Origin: Acetobacteraceae bacterium
GTDB lineage: Bacteria > Pseudomonadota > Alphaproteobacteria > Acetobacterales > Acetobacteraceae
Assembly: GCA_020848935.1 (NCBI GenBank)
Contig: JADLHF010000080.1
Location: 1-57,084 of the forward strand
DNA: 57,084 nucleotides
Reading direction: 5' to 3'
The position numbers and the translations under genes are program-made. The first letter of the stretch is position 1. Each line of letters opens with the position of its first letter. Below the pieces are notes generated by a model. It saw only the letters and a list, made by a program, of their open reading frames with translations. It did not search any database and was not told where the DNA came from. This document shows, in pieces, positions 1-9,073 of the stretch.

Positions 1-215
1 AGCCCGGTAATGCCGGCCACCAGCCCGCCCAGCCGCAGGTCGGCCACCGCGGCGCCGAGTTCGCCGGCGAAGGCCTCGAACCCCGCGCGCGCCTCGGGCA
101 GGAACAGGTGGCCGGTGACCGCGGCGGCCTCGTCGCCCGCCACCGGCTCGCCGTGGCGGTCGCAGACGGCCCAGCGCACCGCGGTGCCGCCGGCATCGAT
201 GCCGAGGAAGTTCAT
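1..215 (-). CDS. BadF/BadG-type ATPase, N-acetylglucosamine kinase-like (5' part only)
   Basis: Only the first 71 codons lie in the window; the gene runs off the left edge. The N-terminus has the phosphate-1 motif of the ASKHA fold (FLGIDAGGTAVRWAV, residues 3-17), as in N-acetylglucosamine kinases and BadF/BadG/BcrA ATPases. It lies 22 bp downstream of nanE in the same direction, which suits phosphorylation of an amino sugar before epimerisation. The start is the ATG at 213-215. A second copy of the same start region, 26 bp upstream, opens a nine-codon frame that hits a stop, so it is not used for this protein. Substrate is inferred from context only. Confidence 0.75.
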   Translation of the reverse strand, partial: MNFLGIDAGGTAVRWAVCDRHGEPVAGDEAAAVTGHLFLPEARAGFEAFAGELGAAVADLRLGGLVAGITG

Positions 216-252
216 GGCGCCGCCGCGCCGGGGAAGTTCATGGCGCCGCCGC
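206..252. repeat. 21-bp direct repeat at the nanE/kinase junction
   Basis: The 21-bp sequence at 206-226 recurs at 232-252, a period of 26 bp. Each copy holds, on the minus strand, the bases GGCGGCGCCATGAACTTCC. Copy two supplies the end of nanE (GCGCCATGA) and copy one supplies the kinase start codon. This looks like a local tandem duplication of the gene junction that separated two previously overlapping or closely coupled genes. Confidence 0.8.
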
Positions 253-906
253 CGCGAAGCGCCGGGTGATTTCGCGCGGGTTGGTGATCGCGGTGCCGAC
301 CACCACGGCACGGGCGCCCAGCGCGAAGGCCTGCGCCACCTGCGCCGGCGTTTCGAACCGCCCTTCGGCCACCACCGGCACCGGGCAGCGGGCGACGAGT
401 TCCCGCAGCAGTTCGAGGTCGGGTCCCGTCGTCGCGGCGCGTGCCGGCGTGTAGCCGGCAAGTGTGGTGCCGACGTAGTCCGCCCCCATCGCCGCCGCCG
501 CCAGGCCTTCCTCCAGCGTGGCGATATCGGCCATCACCGCCACGCCGAGTTCGGCGCGGATGCGCGGGATCAGCAACCCCGGCGCCTCGCCGTCGCGCGT
601 GCCAGACGTCGCATCCAGCGCCACCACGTCGCAGCCGGCCGCCACGATCGCGGCGGCATCGGCGAAGCCCGGCGTGATGTACACCGCGTACCGCGCGTCC
701 CAGCGCTTCAGCAGGCCGATCAGCGGCACCGCGACGGCGGCGCGGATCGCGGCGATATCGGCCACGCCTTCGGCACGGATGCCGCCGGCGCCGCCCTGTA
801 CCGCCGCCAGCGCCATGGCGCGCATGAAGCCGGCGCCCTGCAGCGGATTGTCCGCGTGCGCCTGGCAGGACACCACCAGGCTGCCGGGGCGCAGGGGCTG
901 CTTCAT
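238..906 (-). CDS. nanE: N-acetylmannosamine-6-phosphate 2-epimerase
   Basis: A 222-residue TIM-barrel protein of the NanE family, which interconverts ManNAc-6-P and GlcNAc-6-P in amino-sugar catabolism. The start MKQPLRPGSLVVSCQA matches the family N-terminus, so the ATG at 904-906 is preferred over an upstream in-frame ATG at 952-954. Visible family landmarks are the GLLKR stretch carrying the expected catalytic lysine, the VALDAT strand, and the C-terminal phosphate-binding end VPVVAEGRFETP then AVVVGTAITNP. It starts 10 bp after an M20 amidohydrolase and is followed by a sugar kinase, so the genes probably form one minus-strand operon. Confidence 0.9.
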   Translation of the reverse strand: MKQPLRPGSLVVSCQAHADNPLQGAGFMRAMALAAVQGGAGGIRAEGVADIAAIRAAVAVPLIGLLKRWDARYAVYITPGFADAAAIVAAGCDVVALDATSGTRDGEAPGLLIPRIRAELGVAVMADIATLEEGLAAAAMGADYVGTTLAGYTPARAATTGPDLELLRELVARCPVPVVAEGRFETPAQVAQAFALGARAVVVGTAITNPREITRRFAAAAP

Positions 907-916
907 TTCGCCAGTA

Positions 917-2074
917 TCAGGACGCCGCGAGCTTGCGCTCGACGATCGAGGCATACAGCGCCGAGCCGAACGGCGTGCACTCGTCGTTGAAGTTGTAGGC
1001 GGGATTGTGCAACTGCGCGGACTCGCCGTTGCCGACCTGGATATAGGCGCCCGGCACCTTCTCCATCATGAAGGCGAAATCCTCGCTGCCCATGCCCGGC
1101 GGCTTGCCGCGGTCAACCTTGTCGTCGCCCGAGACCGCGGCGGCGGCATCGGCGAGTTCGGTGGTGCGGTCGGGGTCGTTGATCAGGGGGGCGAAGATGA
1201 CGCGGAAATCCACCTCGGCGGTCGCGCCGAAGCCTTCGGCCACGCCCTTGGCGATGCGCTTCATCCCCGCCTCCATCTGCGCCATCACCTCGCGCTTGAA
1301 GGCGCGGCAGGTGCCGGAGATGGTGGCGGTCTGCGGGATCACGTTATAGGCGTCGCCGCCGATGATCTTCGTGACGCTCAGCACCGCGGTGTCCGACGGG
1401 GCGATGTTGCGCGCGACGATCGATTGCAGCGCCGTGGTGATGTGGCTGGAGACCAGCACGGGGTCGATGCTCGCCTCCGGCCGGGCACCGTGGCTGCCGC
1501 GGCCGGTCACCGTGATGTCGAAGAACGCGCCGCCGGCGGCCGAGGGGCCGGGTGCGATGGCGAATTCGCCGACCGCCATGCCGGGGCGGTTGTGCATGGC
1601 GTAGATGGCATCGCAGGGGAAGCGCTCGAACAGCTTGTCCTCCAGCATGGCCAGCGCGCCGCCCATGCCCTCCTCGCCGGGCTGGAAGATGAAGTGGACG
1701 GTGCCCTTGAAGTTGCCGGACTGGGCGAGGTAGCGCGCCGCACCCAGCAGCATGGTGGTGTGCCCGTCATGGCCGCATGCGTGCATGCGGCCCGGCGTGT
1801 TGCTGCGGTAGTCCAGGTTGGTCTGCTCGTCCATCGGCAGGCAGTCCATGTCGGCGCGCAGGCCGATGCTCGGCCCGTCGCCACGGCGCAGCACGCCGAC
1901 CACGCCGGTGCGGCCGACGCCCTCGTGCACCTCGATCCCCCACTCGCGCAGCTTGGCGGCGACGATTCCGGCGGTGCGGGTTTCCTCCATGCCGATTTCG
2001 GGGTGGGCGTGGAAGTCGCGCCGGATGGCGGTGAGCTCGTCGTGGAAGGTGCGGATGGCGTCGATCGGCTTCAT
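917..2074 (-). CDS. M20 family amidohydrolase (hippurate/N-acyl-amino acid hydrolase type)
   Basis: A 385-residue zinc-dependent amidohydrolase of the M20D/AbgB/HipO type, expected to remove acyl groups from amino acids or related amides in the cytoplasm. Motifs seen are RRDFHAHPEIG near the N-terminus, GLRADMDCLPM, the metal site HACGHDGHTTMLLG, QPGEEG with the catalytic glutamate, and a late GMGSEDFAFM. It is a paralogue of the next gene upstream, from which it is separated by 186 bp. nanE starts 10 bp downstream. The natural substrate cannot be read from the sequence; association with amino-sugar genes allows an N-acetyl substrate. Confidence 0.9.
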   Translation of the reverse strand: MKPIDAIRTFHDELTAIRRDFHAHPEIGMEETRTAGIVAAKLREWGIEVHEGVGRTGVVGVLRRGDGPSIGLRADMDCLPMDEQTNLDYRSNTPGRMHACGHDGHTTMLLGAARYLAQSGNFKGTVHFIFQPGEEGMGGALAMLEDKLFERFPCDAIYAMHNRPGMAVGEFAIAPGPSAAGGAFFDITVTGRGSHGARPEASIDPVLVSSHITTALQSIVARNIAPSDTAVLSVTKIIGGDAYNVIPQTATISGTCRAFKREVMAQMEAGMKRIAKGVAEGFGATAEVDFRVIFAPLINDPDRTTELADAAAAVSGDDKVDRGKPPGMGSEDFAFMMEKVPGAYIQVGNGESAQLHNPAYNFNDECTPFGSALYASIVERKLAAS

Positions 2075-2260
2075 GGCGGGTTCCCTTGCTCGGCGCGCGA
2101 GTATGCCAGTGTTGTCGGGTCAGTCCAGCGACGCGGCCGGGCTATAGCGCGGAACCAGAAGCATTCTCCGCCGCCGCCGCGCCGAACGGCACTCACAGCC
2201 CGGCATGCCGGCGTGCGGCGGTCCCGGCGGCATGCTGGATGCGCGGCGGGCCTTCGCCCA

Positions 2261-3457
2261 TCAGGCGAAATCCTTCGGCAGCTTGGCCTGGGTCAGTTCG
2301 CAGAACATCGCGGCACCCAGCGGGATGGCTTCGTCGTTGAAGTCGTAGCCGGGGTTGTGGACCTGCACGCCGGTGGCGCCGGCCTCGCCCGGGGCGACGT
2401 TGCCCAGGTTGATGTAGGCGCCGGGCGCCTTTTCCATGACGAAGGAGAAATCCTCCGACGCCATGATGAAGCCGTTGTTGGTGTTGACGTTGTCCTCGCC
2501 CACCACGGCGGTGGCGGCGGCGACGATGTCGTCGAAGGCGACGGCGTCGTTGACCAGGGGGGCGAAGATGAGGCGGAAATCGACCTCGGCCGTGGCGCCG
2601 AAGGCGGCGGCGACGCCGGGGGCCAGGCGCTTCATCGCGGCCTCGGCCAGTTCCATGGTGGAGCGCAGGGCGGTGCGCACGGTGCCGCGCAGCACGGCGG
2701 TGTCGGGGATGACGTTGTAGGCGTCGCCGCCCTGGATCACGGTGACCGAGACCACCGCGGTTTCGGCCGGCGGGACGTTGCGCGACACGATGGATTGCAG
2801 GGCGGCGGTGAGGTGGCAGGCGACCAGCACGGGGTCGATGCCCTGTTCCGGCAGCGCGCCGTGGGAGCCGCGGCCGCGGATGGTGATGTCGAAGAAGGCG
2901 CCCGAGGCCATGGCGGCACCTCGGCGGATGGCGAATTTGCCCAGCGGCAGGGCCGGGGAGTTGTGCAGGCCGTAGACGAAGTTGCAGGGGAAGCGTTCCA
3001 GCAGGCCGTCCTTGAGCATGGCGAGCGCGCCGCCGAGGCCTTCCTCGGCGGGTTGGAAGATGAAGTTCACGGTGCCGTTGAAGTCGCCGTGCTGCGCGAG
3101 CCAGCGGGCGGCGGCGAGCAGGATGGTGGTGTGGCCGTCATGGCCGCAGGCGTGCATCACGCCGGGGGTGGTCGATGAGTACGGCTTGCCGGTTTCCTCG
3201 TGGATCGGCAGGGCGTCCATGTCGGCGCGCAGGCCGATGGAGGCCTGGCCGTTGCCGCGACGCAGGACGCCGACGACGCCGGTGCCGCCGATGCCGGGAT
3301 GCACCTCGATCCCGTATTCCTTCAGCTTGGCCGCCACGATCGCCGCGGTGCGGGATTCGGTGAAGCCGATTTCGGGATGGGCGTGGATGTCCCGGCGGAT
3401 GGCGGTGAACTCGGGGTGCCACTGGCGCAGGGTGTCGAGGGCGGCGGGGTTGGACAT
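2261..3457 (-). CDS. M20 family amidohydrolase, tandem paralogue
   Basis: A 398-residue M20D amidohydrolase with the same architecture as its neighbour: RRDIHAHPEIGF, GLRADMDALPIHEETG, HACGHDGHTTILLAAARW, QPAEEGLGG and ASEDFSFVME. The two proteins align along their whole length, so they arose by tandem duplication, but they differ in the lid domain and C-terminus (this copy has an extra GATGVQ insert before the final motif). The start at the ATG 3455-3457 (MSNPAALDTLRQW) is chosen because it matches the paralogue start, although the frame stays open far upstream. Substrate unknown. Confidence 0.9.
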   Translation of the reverse strand: MSNPAALDTLRQWHPEFTAIRRDIHAHPEIGFTESRTAAIVAAKLKEYGIEVHPGIGGTGVVGVLRRGNGQASIGLRADMDALPIHEETGKPYSSTTPGVMHACGHDGHTTILLAAARWLAQHGDFNGTVNFIFQPAEEGLGGALAMLKDGLLERFPCNFVYGLHNSPALPLGKFAIRRGAAMASGAFFDITIRGRGSHGALPEQGIDPVLVACHLTAALQSIVSRNVPPAETAVVSVTVIQGGDAYNVIPDTAVLRGTVRTALRSTMELAEAAMKRLAPGVAAAFGATAEVDFRLIFAPLVNDAVAFDDIVAAATAVVGEDNVNTNNGFIMASEDFSFVMEKAPGAYINLGNVAPGEAGATGVQVHNPGYDFNDEAIPLGAAMFCELTQAKLPKDFA

Positions 3458-3565
3458 GATGGGGCTCCGGCGTGGGGGGCGGAGTATGGCCGGGCCGGGG
3501 CGAGGGTTCAATTCGCGGGTGAAGGCTGCCACGCTGTGGTGCCTGGCAGGATGGAGGATGCGACG

Positions 3566-4537
3566 ATGCGTGCCACGCGGCTGGCGGACGGCCCGATCAT
3601 CGGGCCGGGGCTGCATCCGAGCCTGGGGGTGAATATCCAGGGGCCGTCGCTGATCCGGGTGCCGGATTGGGTGGCCGGGCGGCTGGGGCGGTACTACCTG
3701 TATTTCGCCGATCACAAGGGCAGCTATATCCGGCTGGCCTATGCCGATGCGGTGGCGGGGCCGTGGCGGGTGCATGTGCCCGGCGCGCTGCATATCCGGG
3801 ATTCCTTGTTTCCGACCGAGCCGCTGGTGGCCACGCCCGGGCAGATCGCGGCGGTGGCGGCGCGGATGGAGCGGGCGGGGATGGTGATTTCGCACGACGT
3901 GATGACCGAGGCGACGACACCGCATATCGCCTCGCCGGATGTGCATGTGGATGAGGCGAACCGGCGGATCGTGATGTATTTCCATGGATTGGAGGGGGTG
4001 GGGGAGCAGGCGTCGCGGGTGGCGGTTTCGGCGGACGGGATATCGTTCGTGGCGCGGCCGGAGATTCTGGGGCGGACGTATATGCGGGTGTTCGGGCATG
4101 GCGGGGCGACCTATGCGCTGGCGATGCCGGGGGTGATTTCGCGGTCGGCGGATGGGCTTTCGGGGTTTGCCGAGGGGCCGGTGCTGTTCAACCCGAACAT
4201 GCGCCATGCCGCACTGCTGAAGCGGGGCGATACGCTGCGTGTGTTCTGGACCCAGGTGGGCGATGCGCCGGAGAGTATCCTGTGCAGCCGGATCGATCTT
4301 TCGGGCGACTGGATGGGATGGCGGGAAGGGGCGGCGGAGGTGGTGCTGCGGCCGGAATTCGGCTGGGAGGGGGCGAAGGCGCCGGTGGTACCGTCGATCC
4401 GCAGCACGGCGTATGGGCAGGTGAACCAGTTGCGCGATCCCGCGATCTTCGAGGAGGGGGGGCGAGTGTTCCTGTTGTACGCGGTGGCCGGCGAGAGCGG
4501 AATTGCGATTGCCGAGTTGACCGAAATAGATACGTAG
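3566..4537 (+). CDS. Beta-propeller glycosidase-like protein
   Basis: A protein of about 323 residues with repeated blade-like segments: YYLYFADHKGSYIRLAYAD, HIASPDVHVDEANRRIVMYF, SRVAVSADGISF and QLRDPAIFEEGGRVFLLYAV. The last resembles the DPA-type motif of five-bladed propeller glycoside hydrolases (GH43/GH32-like and related phosphorylases). No signal peptide is visible. The ATG at 3566 is preferred because GGAGG lies at 3553-3557; an in-frame ATG at 3551 is the alternative. It is divergent from the M20 genes and convergent with the next hypothetical. Catalytic residues are not certain, so function is given only at fold level. Confidence 0.7.
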   Translation: MRATRLADGPIIGPGLHPSLGVNIQGPSLIRVPDWVAGRLGRYYLYFADHKGSYIRLAYADAVAGPWRVHVPGALHIRDSLFPTEPLVATPGQIAAVAARMERAGMVISHDVMTEATTPHIASPDVHVDEANRRIVMYFHGLEGVGEQASRVAVSADGISFVARPEILGRTYMRVFGHGGATYALAMPGVISRSADGLSGFAEGPVLFNPNMRHAALLKRGDTLRVFWTQVGDAPESILCSRIDLSGDWMGWREGAAEVVLRPEFGWEGAKAPVVPSIRSTAYGQVNQLRDPAIFEEGGRVFLLYAVAGESGIAIAELTEIDT

Positions 4538-4573
4538 ACGGAACAAATAGGACGTGCGTTTGGCTGGCGCCGC

Positions 4574-5146
4574 TCAGCCATGGCGGGGTTTCCAGGCGCG
4601 GACGGCGGCGCGGACATAGGCGGGGAGCGGGCGATCGGGCGGCGGCTCGGGCCTGGGCGGGCGCGCGGGCTTTTGGCGCGGCGGGCGCGGCGGCAGGGTG
4701 AGCAGGGGGGGCGGGGCGAGGCCGAGCAGGCGGCAGAGCGGGCGCAGGAGGCGGCCGGCCTGGGGGGCTTCGCGCAGCAGGGGTTGGAGGTCGGGGCGGG
4801 CGAGGAAGTGTTCGAGCTGGGAGGCGTGGTTGGCGGCCTGGTAGCCGACGGTGACGACGAGCCAGGCGCGGGCGGTGGGCAGGCGGGGAGTGCTGCTGCC
4901 GGTGCGGGCGCGGGCCGGCCGGGGGGCGCGGGGCTTGGGCAGGGCGCCGGAGTGCCAGAGGGTGGCGAGGCGCTCGAAACGGGCGATGGTGCGGCCGAGA
5001 TAGGACCAGGCGCGGGCGAGCATCTCGGCGCGGGCGCGGACGCGCTCGGCGAGGTCGGGATTGGGATGGCGCAACGCCGCCGAGGCAGCGACGACGCTGC
5101 GCAGGGTGGTGAGGATGCGGGTGAAGAGGTTGATGAAGGGGGGCAT
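4574..5146 (-). CDS. Hypothetical proline/arginine-rich protein
   Basis: A 190-residue protein with a hydrophobic-amphipathic N-terminal half, a middle region including ARAWLVVTVGYQAANHASQL, a leucine-rich stretch (GRLLRPLCRLLGLAPPPLL) and a proline-arginine tail. I recall similar uncharacterised proteins, often in several copies, in Acetobacteraceae genomes, but no function is known to me. It is convergent with the propeller protein (36 bp gap) and sits alone. It starts at the edge of a locally AT-rich stretch (TTAATTTAATTCACTAAC near 5153). The absence of better coding frames here supports it, but composition bias lowers confidence. Confidence 0.55.
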   Translation of the reverse strand: MPPFINLFTRILTTLRSVVAASAALRHPNPDLAERVRARAEMLARAWSYLGRTIARFERLATLWHSGALPKPRAPRPARARTGSSTPRLPTARAWLVVTVGYQAANHASQLEHFLARPDLQPLLREAPQAGRLLRPLCRLLGLAPPPLLTLPPRPPRQKPARPPRPEPPPDRPLPAYVRAAVRAWKPRHG

Positions 5147-5466
5147 TTCGGTTAATTTAATTCACTAACTTTGGCGCGTCAAGATATGAATGCAAGGGAG
5201 GTGGCGGGGGGCCGGGTGGCCGGCGGCGATCAGGGCGGCGATACCATTGTCGAGGTCGGGCACGTCGATCGGATTCACGTCGCGGGCGCGCGTTTCGAAC
5301 ATGTCGAAGGCGTGCGTGCGCGCGCTGCGCGCGTGACGACACCGCCGCTCGGCCTCCGTCCCGCGCCGACGCATCTCCAGAATGTTCCGATATCGGAGTT
5401 AATTCCAGCCTTCCCGCCCGCGCCATCCTCCGGCATTCTTCCCCCAGCCAGGAGGACCGCCGCACC
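5147..5466. other. Intergenic region with AT-rich patch and a 12-bp palindrome
   Basis: About 320 bp without a convincing gene, between the divergent hypothetical and the acyl-CoA dehydrogenase. It holds an AT-rich patch at about 5152-5170, a perfect 12-bp palindrome TCCGATATCGGA at 5386-5397 about 70 bp before the dehydrogenase start, and a strong ribosome binding site (AGGAGG around 5449-5456). A 69-codon minus-strand frame (5165-5374) has no recognisable features. The palindrome may be an operator for either neighbour. Confidence 0.5.
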
Positions 5467-7191
5467 ATGGACGTCCAAGCCGAAGCCGCCAGCCCCGATA
5501 CCCCGATCCCCGATACCCCGATGCCCGACGCCCCGATCCCCGACGCCCCGATCCCCGACGCCAGGGGCATCAACCTCCATCACGCCGACCCCGACGCCGC
5601 CGCGCTGCACGCGCTGCACCTGCCGCCCGACCTTGCCGCCCATGTCGCGCCGCATTTCACCCGCCTCGGCGCCCTGGCCGGCGGCCATCTCGACGACCTC
5701 GCCGCCACCGCCGACCGCAACCCGCCCACGCTCGGCGTCCGCCGCCGCACCGGCCAGGACAGCAGCGACATCCACAAGCACCCCGCCTATGTCGAGATGG
5801 AGCGCCTGGCCTACAGCGAATTCGGCCTCGCCGCCCTGTCCCACCGCCCCGGCGTGCTCGGCTGGCCCGCACCGATGCCGCCCGCCGCCAAATACGCCCT
5901 GACCTATCTTTTCGTGCAGGCCGAGTTCGGCCTCTGCTGCCCGGTCTCGATGACCGACTCGCTCACCCGCACGCTGAAGAAATTCGCCGCCCCCGACCTG
6001 ATCGACCGCTACTTCGCCCGCCTCACCAGCCTGGACTTCGACACCCTGGCCCAGGGCGCCATGTTCATGACCGAACAGGGCGCCGGCTCCGACGTCGCCG
6101 CCACCGCCACCCGCGCCGAACCCTCCAACGAGGCCAGCTGGCGCCTGTGGGGCGACAAGTGGTTCTGCTCCAACCCCGACGCCGACCTCGCCATGGTCCT
6201 GGCCCGCAGCGAGGCAGACCCCGGCCTCGCCGGCATCTCGCTGTTCCTGCTGCCGAAGATCCGGCCCGACGGCACGCCGAACGCCTACCGGATCCTCCGC
6301 CTGAAGGACAAGCTCGGCACCCGCTCGATGGCCTCCGGCGAAATCCGCCTCGAAGGCGCCGAGGCCTACCTGGTCGGCGAACGCGGCCGCGGCTTCAAGC
6401 AGATGGCCGACATGATCAACAACTCCCGCCTGTCCAACGGCATGCGCGCCGCCGGCCTGATGCGCCGCGCCAGCACCGAGGCGCTGCACATCGCCCGCCA
6501 TCGCCGCGCCTTCGGCCGCCCCCTGATCGACCTTCCCCTCATGCGCCGCCAACTCGTCAAACTGCTGATGCCCACCGAACAGGCCCGCGCCATGATGTTC
6601 CTCACCGCCGACGCCCTCGGCCGCGCCGATGCGGGCGATCCCATCGCCGCCAAGCGCGCGCGCCTCCTCACGCCGCTGATAAAATTCCGCGCCTGCCGCG
6701 ACGCCCGCCGCGTCACCGGCGACGCCATGGAGGTGCGCGGCGGCTGCGGCTACATCGAGGAATGGCCCGACGCCCGCCTGCTGCGCGATGCCCATCTCGG
6801 CTCGATCTGGGAGGGCACCTCGAACATCGTCGCACTGGACGTGCTGCGCGCGATCAAGCGCGAACAGGCCCTGCCGCCGCTGCGCGCCCATCTGCGCGAA
6901 ATGCTCGCCGAAGCCGACGCCCCCGCCGGCTTCGCCCACCACCTCGACCGCGCGGCCGCCTTCGCCGACGCCGCGGCGGGGCAGGGGACGCAGACCCTCG
7001 CCCGCCAGGCCGCCTCCGGCCTGTACCACGCCACCACCGCCATCGCGCTGGCCTGGGAAGCCGCCCGCGCCAGGCTGCCGCACCGCCTCGCCCTCGCCCG
7101 CCTGGTGCTGGCCCATCGCCTCGCCCCGCGCGACCCGCTCGCCGCACCCGACGACGCCGCCCTGATCGACACCGTACTGGCCGCCGCGTGA
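5467..7191 (+). CDS. Acyl-CoA dehydrogenase, AidB-like
   Basis: A 574-residue flavin-dependent acyl-CoA dehydrogenase of the AidB branch. Landmarks are FMTEQGAGSDVAATATRA at about residues 200-217, GDKWFCSN, RGFKQMADMINNSRLSNG, the FAD/tetramer region GGCGYIEEWPDARLLRD and GSIWEGTSNIVALDVLRA. AidB relatives are linked to alkylation stress in E. coli; dehydrogenase activity on branched acyl-CoA is possible. The start ATG follows a strong AGGAGG. Residues 10-34 are an unusual pentapeptide repeat (PDTPI, PDTPI-like, PDAPI) absent from ordinary AidB. Its stop overlaps the CLC start by GTGA, so the two are translationally coupled. Confidence 0.9.
   Translation: MDVQAEAASPDTPIPDTPMPDAPIPDAPIPDARGINLHHADPDAAALHALHLPPDLAAHVAPHFTRLGALAGGHLDDLAATADRNPPTLGVRRRTGQDSSDIHKHPAYVEMERLAYSEFGLAALSHRPGVLGWPAPMPPAAKYALTYLFVQAEFGLCCPVSMTDSLTRTLKKFAAPDLIDRYFARLTSLDFDTLAQGAMFMTEQGAGSDVAATATRAEPSNEASWRLWGDKWFCSNPDADLAMVLARSEADPGLAGISLFLLPKIRPDGTPNAYRILRLKDKLGTRSMASGEIRLEGAEAYLVGERGRGFKQMADMINNSRLSNGMRAAGLMRRASTEALHIARHRRAFGRPLIDLPLMRRQLVKLLMPTEQARAMMFLTADALGRADAGDPIAAKRARLLTPLIKFRACRDARRVTGDAMEVRGGCGYIEEWPDARLLRDAHLGSIWEGTSNIVALDVLRAIKREQALPPLRAHLREMLAEADAPAGFAHHLDRAAAFADAAAGQGTQTLARQAASGLYHATTAIALAWEAARARLPHRLALARLVLAHRLAPRDPLAAPDDAALIDTVLAAA
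5494..5565 (+). repeat. 15-bp coding minisatellite (PDxPI pentads)
   Basis: Four full 15-bp units plus a partial fifth, with unit close to CCCGAYRCCCCGATC, lie inside the 5' end of the acyl-CoA dehydrogenase. They encode PDTPI-PDTPM-PDAPI-PDAPI-PDA. The period is a multiple of three, so unit gain or loss would change N-terminal length without breaking the frame. Confidence 0.85.
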
Positions 7192-9047
7192 CCAGCGATG
7201 GCCTGTCCCCGGCCGCCGGCGCGCCCCGCGACCCGGCGCCGGCCCCCGGCGCCACGCGCTCCGCCTGGCGGCGGCGAGACCCGCGGCCCCTGGGCCTGTT
7301 GCGGCTGACGCTGCTGGCCCTGGTGCTGGGCATCGTGACCGGCCTGGGGGCGGTGCTGTTCCGCGACCTGATCAACCTGCTGCACAACCTGTTCTTCGCC
7401 GGCCAGCTGTCGTTGCATTACGACGCCAACGAATTCACCGCGCCCAGCCGCTGGGGGTATTTCGTGGTGCTCGCACCGGTGGTCGGCGCGGCGATCGTCA
7501 CGTTCGTGGTGGTGAATTTCGCGCCCGAGGCGAAGGGCCACGGCGTGCCCGAAGTGATGGACGCCATCTATTATCGCGAGGGGGTGATCCGCCCGGCGGT
7601 GGTGCTGGTGAAGTCGTTCGCCTCGGCCGTTGCCATCGGCAGCGGGTCCTCGGTGGGGCGCGAGGGGCCGATCATCCAGATCGGCGCGGCCATCGGCTCC
7701 ACCTTCGGACAGCTCATCCGCATGCCGGCCGGCCAGCGCATCGCCCTGGTCGCGGCCGGGGCCGGGGCGGGGATCGCGGCCACCTTCAACACCCCGATCG
7801 GCGGGGTGATGTTCGCCATCGAGCTGATGCTGCCGGAGATGAGTGTCACGACCTTCCTGCCGGTCGCGGTGGCCACCGGGGCTGCGACCTTCGTCGGCCG
7901 GTTGCTGCTGGGCCCGCAGCCAGCCTTCCTTGTGCCGGAGATGATGCCGCTCGCCACCGATGCCAGCGCCGCCATCGTCCTGGCGCTCTATGCCGTGCTC
8001 GGCTGCATCGTCGGCGTGGCCGCTGCCGGCTTCATCCGCGGCCTGCACGTGATCGAGGACCTCTTTGACCTGATTCCCTGGCGCTATTTCCGCCACATGC
8101 TCGGCATGCTGGGAATGGGCATCCTGATGGTGGTGCTGTTCCATACGCTGGGCCAGTACTACGTGGACGGGGTCGGCTACGCGACCATCCAGAGCATCCT
8201 GACCGGCGGCATGGCCACGCCGGGGCTGCTGCTGCTGCTCTTTGTCTGCAAGCTGCTCGCCACCTCCACCAGCGTGGGGTCCGGGTCGTCGGGCGGCATC
8301 TTCTCGCCGTCGCTGTTCATGGGCGCGACCCTCGGCGGCGGCTTCGCGGCGCTGTTCAACGCGGCCGGCCTGCCGCTGCACCTCAGTGTTCCCGCCTTCG
8401 CCATGGTCGGCATGGGCGCCATGGTCGGCGGCGGCACCGGGGCGGTGATGACCGCGGTGACGATGACCTTCGAGATGACGCTGGACTACGGCATCGTCAT
8501 GCCGATGATCCTGGCGGTGGCGACCAGCGTGGGCGTGCGCCGGCTGCTGTCGCGCGACAACATCTACACGCTGAAGCTGGTACGGCGCGGGCGGACGATC
8601 CCCGTGGCCCGGCACTCCAACATGTTCCTGGTGCGCCATGCCCACGAGGTGATGGATGCCGCCGTGCTGGTGCTGCCGGCTGAGCAAAGCTTCGATGCCT
8701 TCCTCAGCGCCCACGCCGCCGAAGGCCGGCTGCGCCATGTCGTGGTCACGCGCGAAGGACGGATCATGGGCGTGATGCGGGTGAACACCGGCATCCGGCG
8801 CGGCCTTGAAGGCACGCATACCGGCGTCACCCTGGGCGACGTGGCCAGCCGCAACTTTTCGCTGGTGGACGAGGACGCGGTGATCTCGGACGTGATCGAG
8901 CGGATGTGGCGCCGCGAGGCGATGATGGCCGTGGTGGTGCGCCGGCGCGGTCGCGCGCTGCCGCGCGCCCAGGACGTTCTCGGCGTGATCACCAAGGAGC
9001 ACGTCGCCGATTCAGTGGCCGACAACCTGACGATCTACCCGCGCTGA
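7188..9047 (+). CDS. CLC-type chloride channel/transporter with C-terminal CBS domains
   Basis: A 619-residue inner-membrane protein of the CLC family, moving chloride as a channel or as a 2Cl-/H+ exchanger. About ten hydrophobic segments span residues 38-465. Signature motifs are GSGSSVGREGP (about residues 150-160, with the gating glutamate of GREGP) and GSGSSGGIFSPSLFMGA (about 364-380). Residues 470-619 form a CBS-domain pair (HEVMDAAVLVLP, VITKEHVADSV) that may sense nucleotides. The GTG start overlaps the stop of the acyl-CoA dehydrogenase (GTGA). It converges on the ornithine cyclodeaminase gene, 26 bp away. Confidence 0.92.
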   Translation: MTSDGLSPAAGAPRDPAPAPGATRSAWRRRDPRPLGLLRLTLLALVLGIVTGLGAVLFRDLINLLHNLFFAGQLSLHYDANEFTAPSRWGYFVVLAPVVGAAIVTFVVVNFAPEAKGHGVPEVMDAIYYREGVIRPAVVLVKSFASAVAIGSGSSVGREGPIIQIGAAIGSTFGQLIRMPAGQRIALVAAGAGAGIAATFNTPIGGVMFAIELMLPEMSVTTFLPVAVATGAATFVGRLLLGPQPAFLVPEMMPLATDASAAIVLALYAVLGCIVGVAAAGFIRGLHVIEDLFDLIPWRYFRHMLGMLGMGILMVVLFHTLGQYYVDGVGYATIQSILTGGMATPGLLLLLFVCKLLATSTSVGSGSSGGIFSPSLFMGATLGGGFAALFNAAGLPLHLSVPAFAMVGMGAMVGGGTGAVMTAVTMTFEMTLDYGIVMPMILAVATSVGVRRLLSRDNIYTLKLVRRGRTIPVARHSNMFLVRHAHEVMDAAVLVLPAEQSFDAFLSAHAAEGRLRHVVVTREGRIMGVMRVNTGIRRGLEGTHTGVTLGDVASRNFSLVDEDAVISDVIERMWRREAMMAVVVRRRGRALPRAQDVLGVITKEHVADSVADNLTIYPR

Positions 9048-9073
9048 CACGCAATCGGCAGCGTCCCCGAGGA

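Noticed and set aside
4580-5155. Long glycine-rich plus-strand frame opposite the hypothetical gene
   Set aside because: Its composition is the complement of the proline/arginine-rich gene; no motifs and no ribosome binding site.
5165-5374. 69-codon minus-strand frame
   Set aside because: No recognised motif and no clear ribosome binding site; kept only as a mention in the intergenic note.
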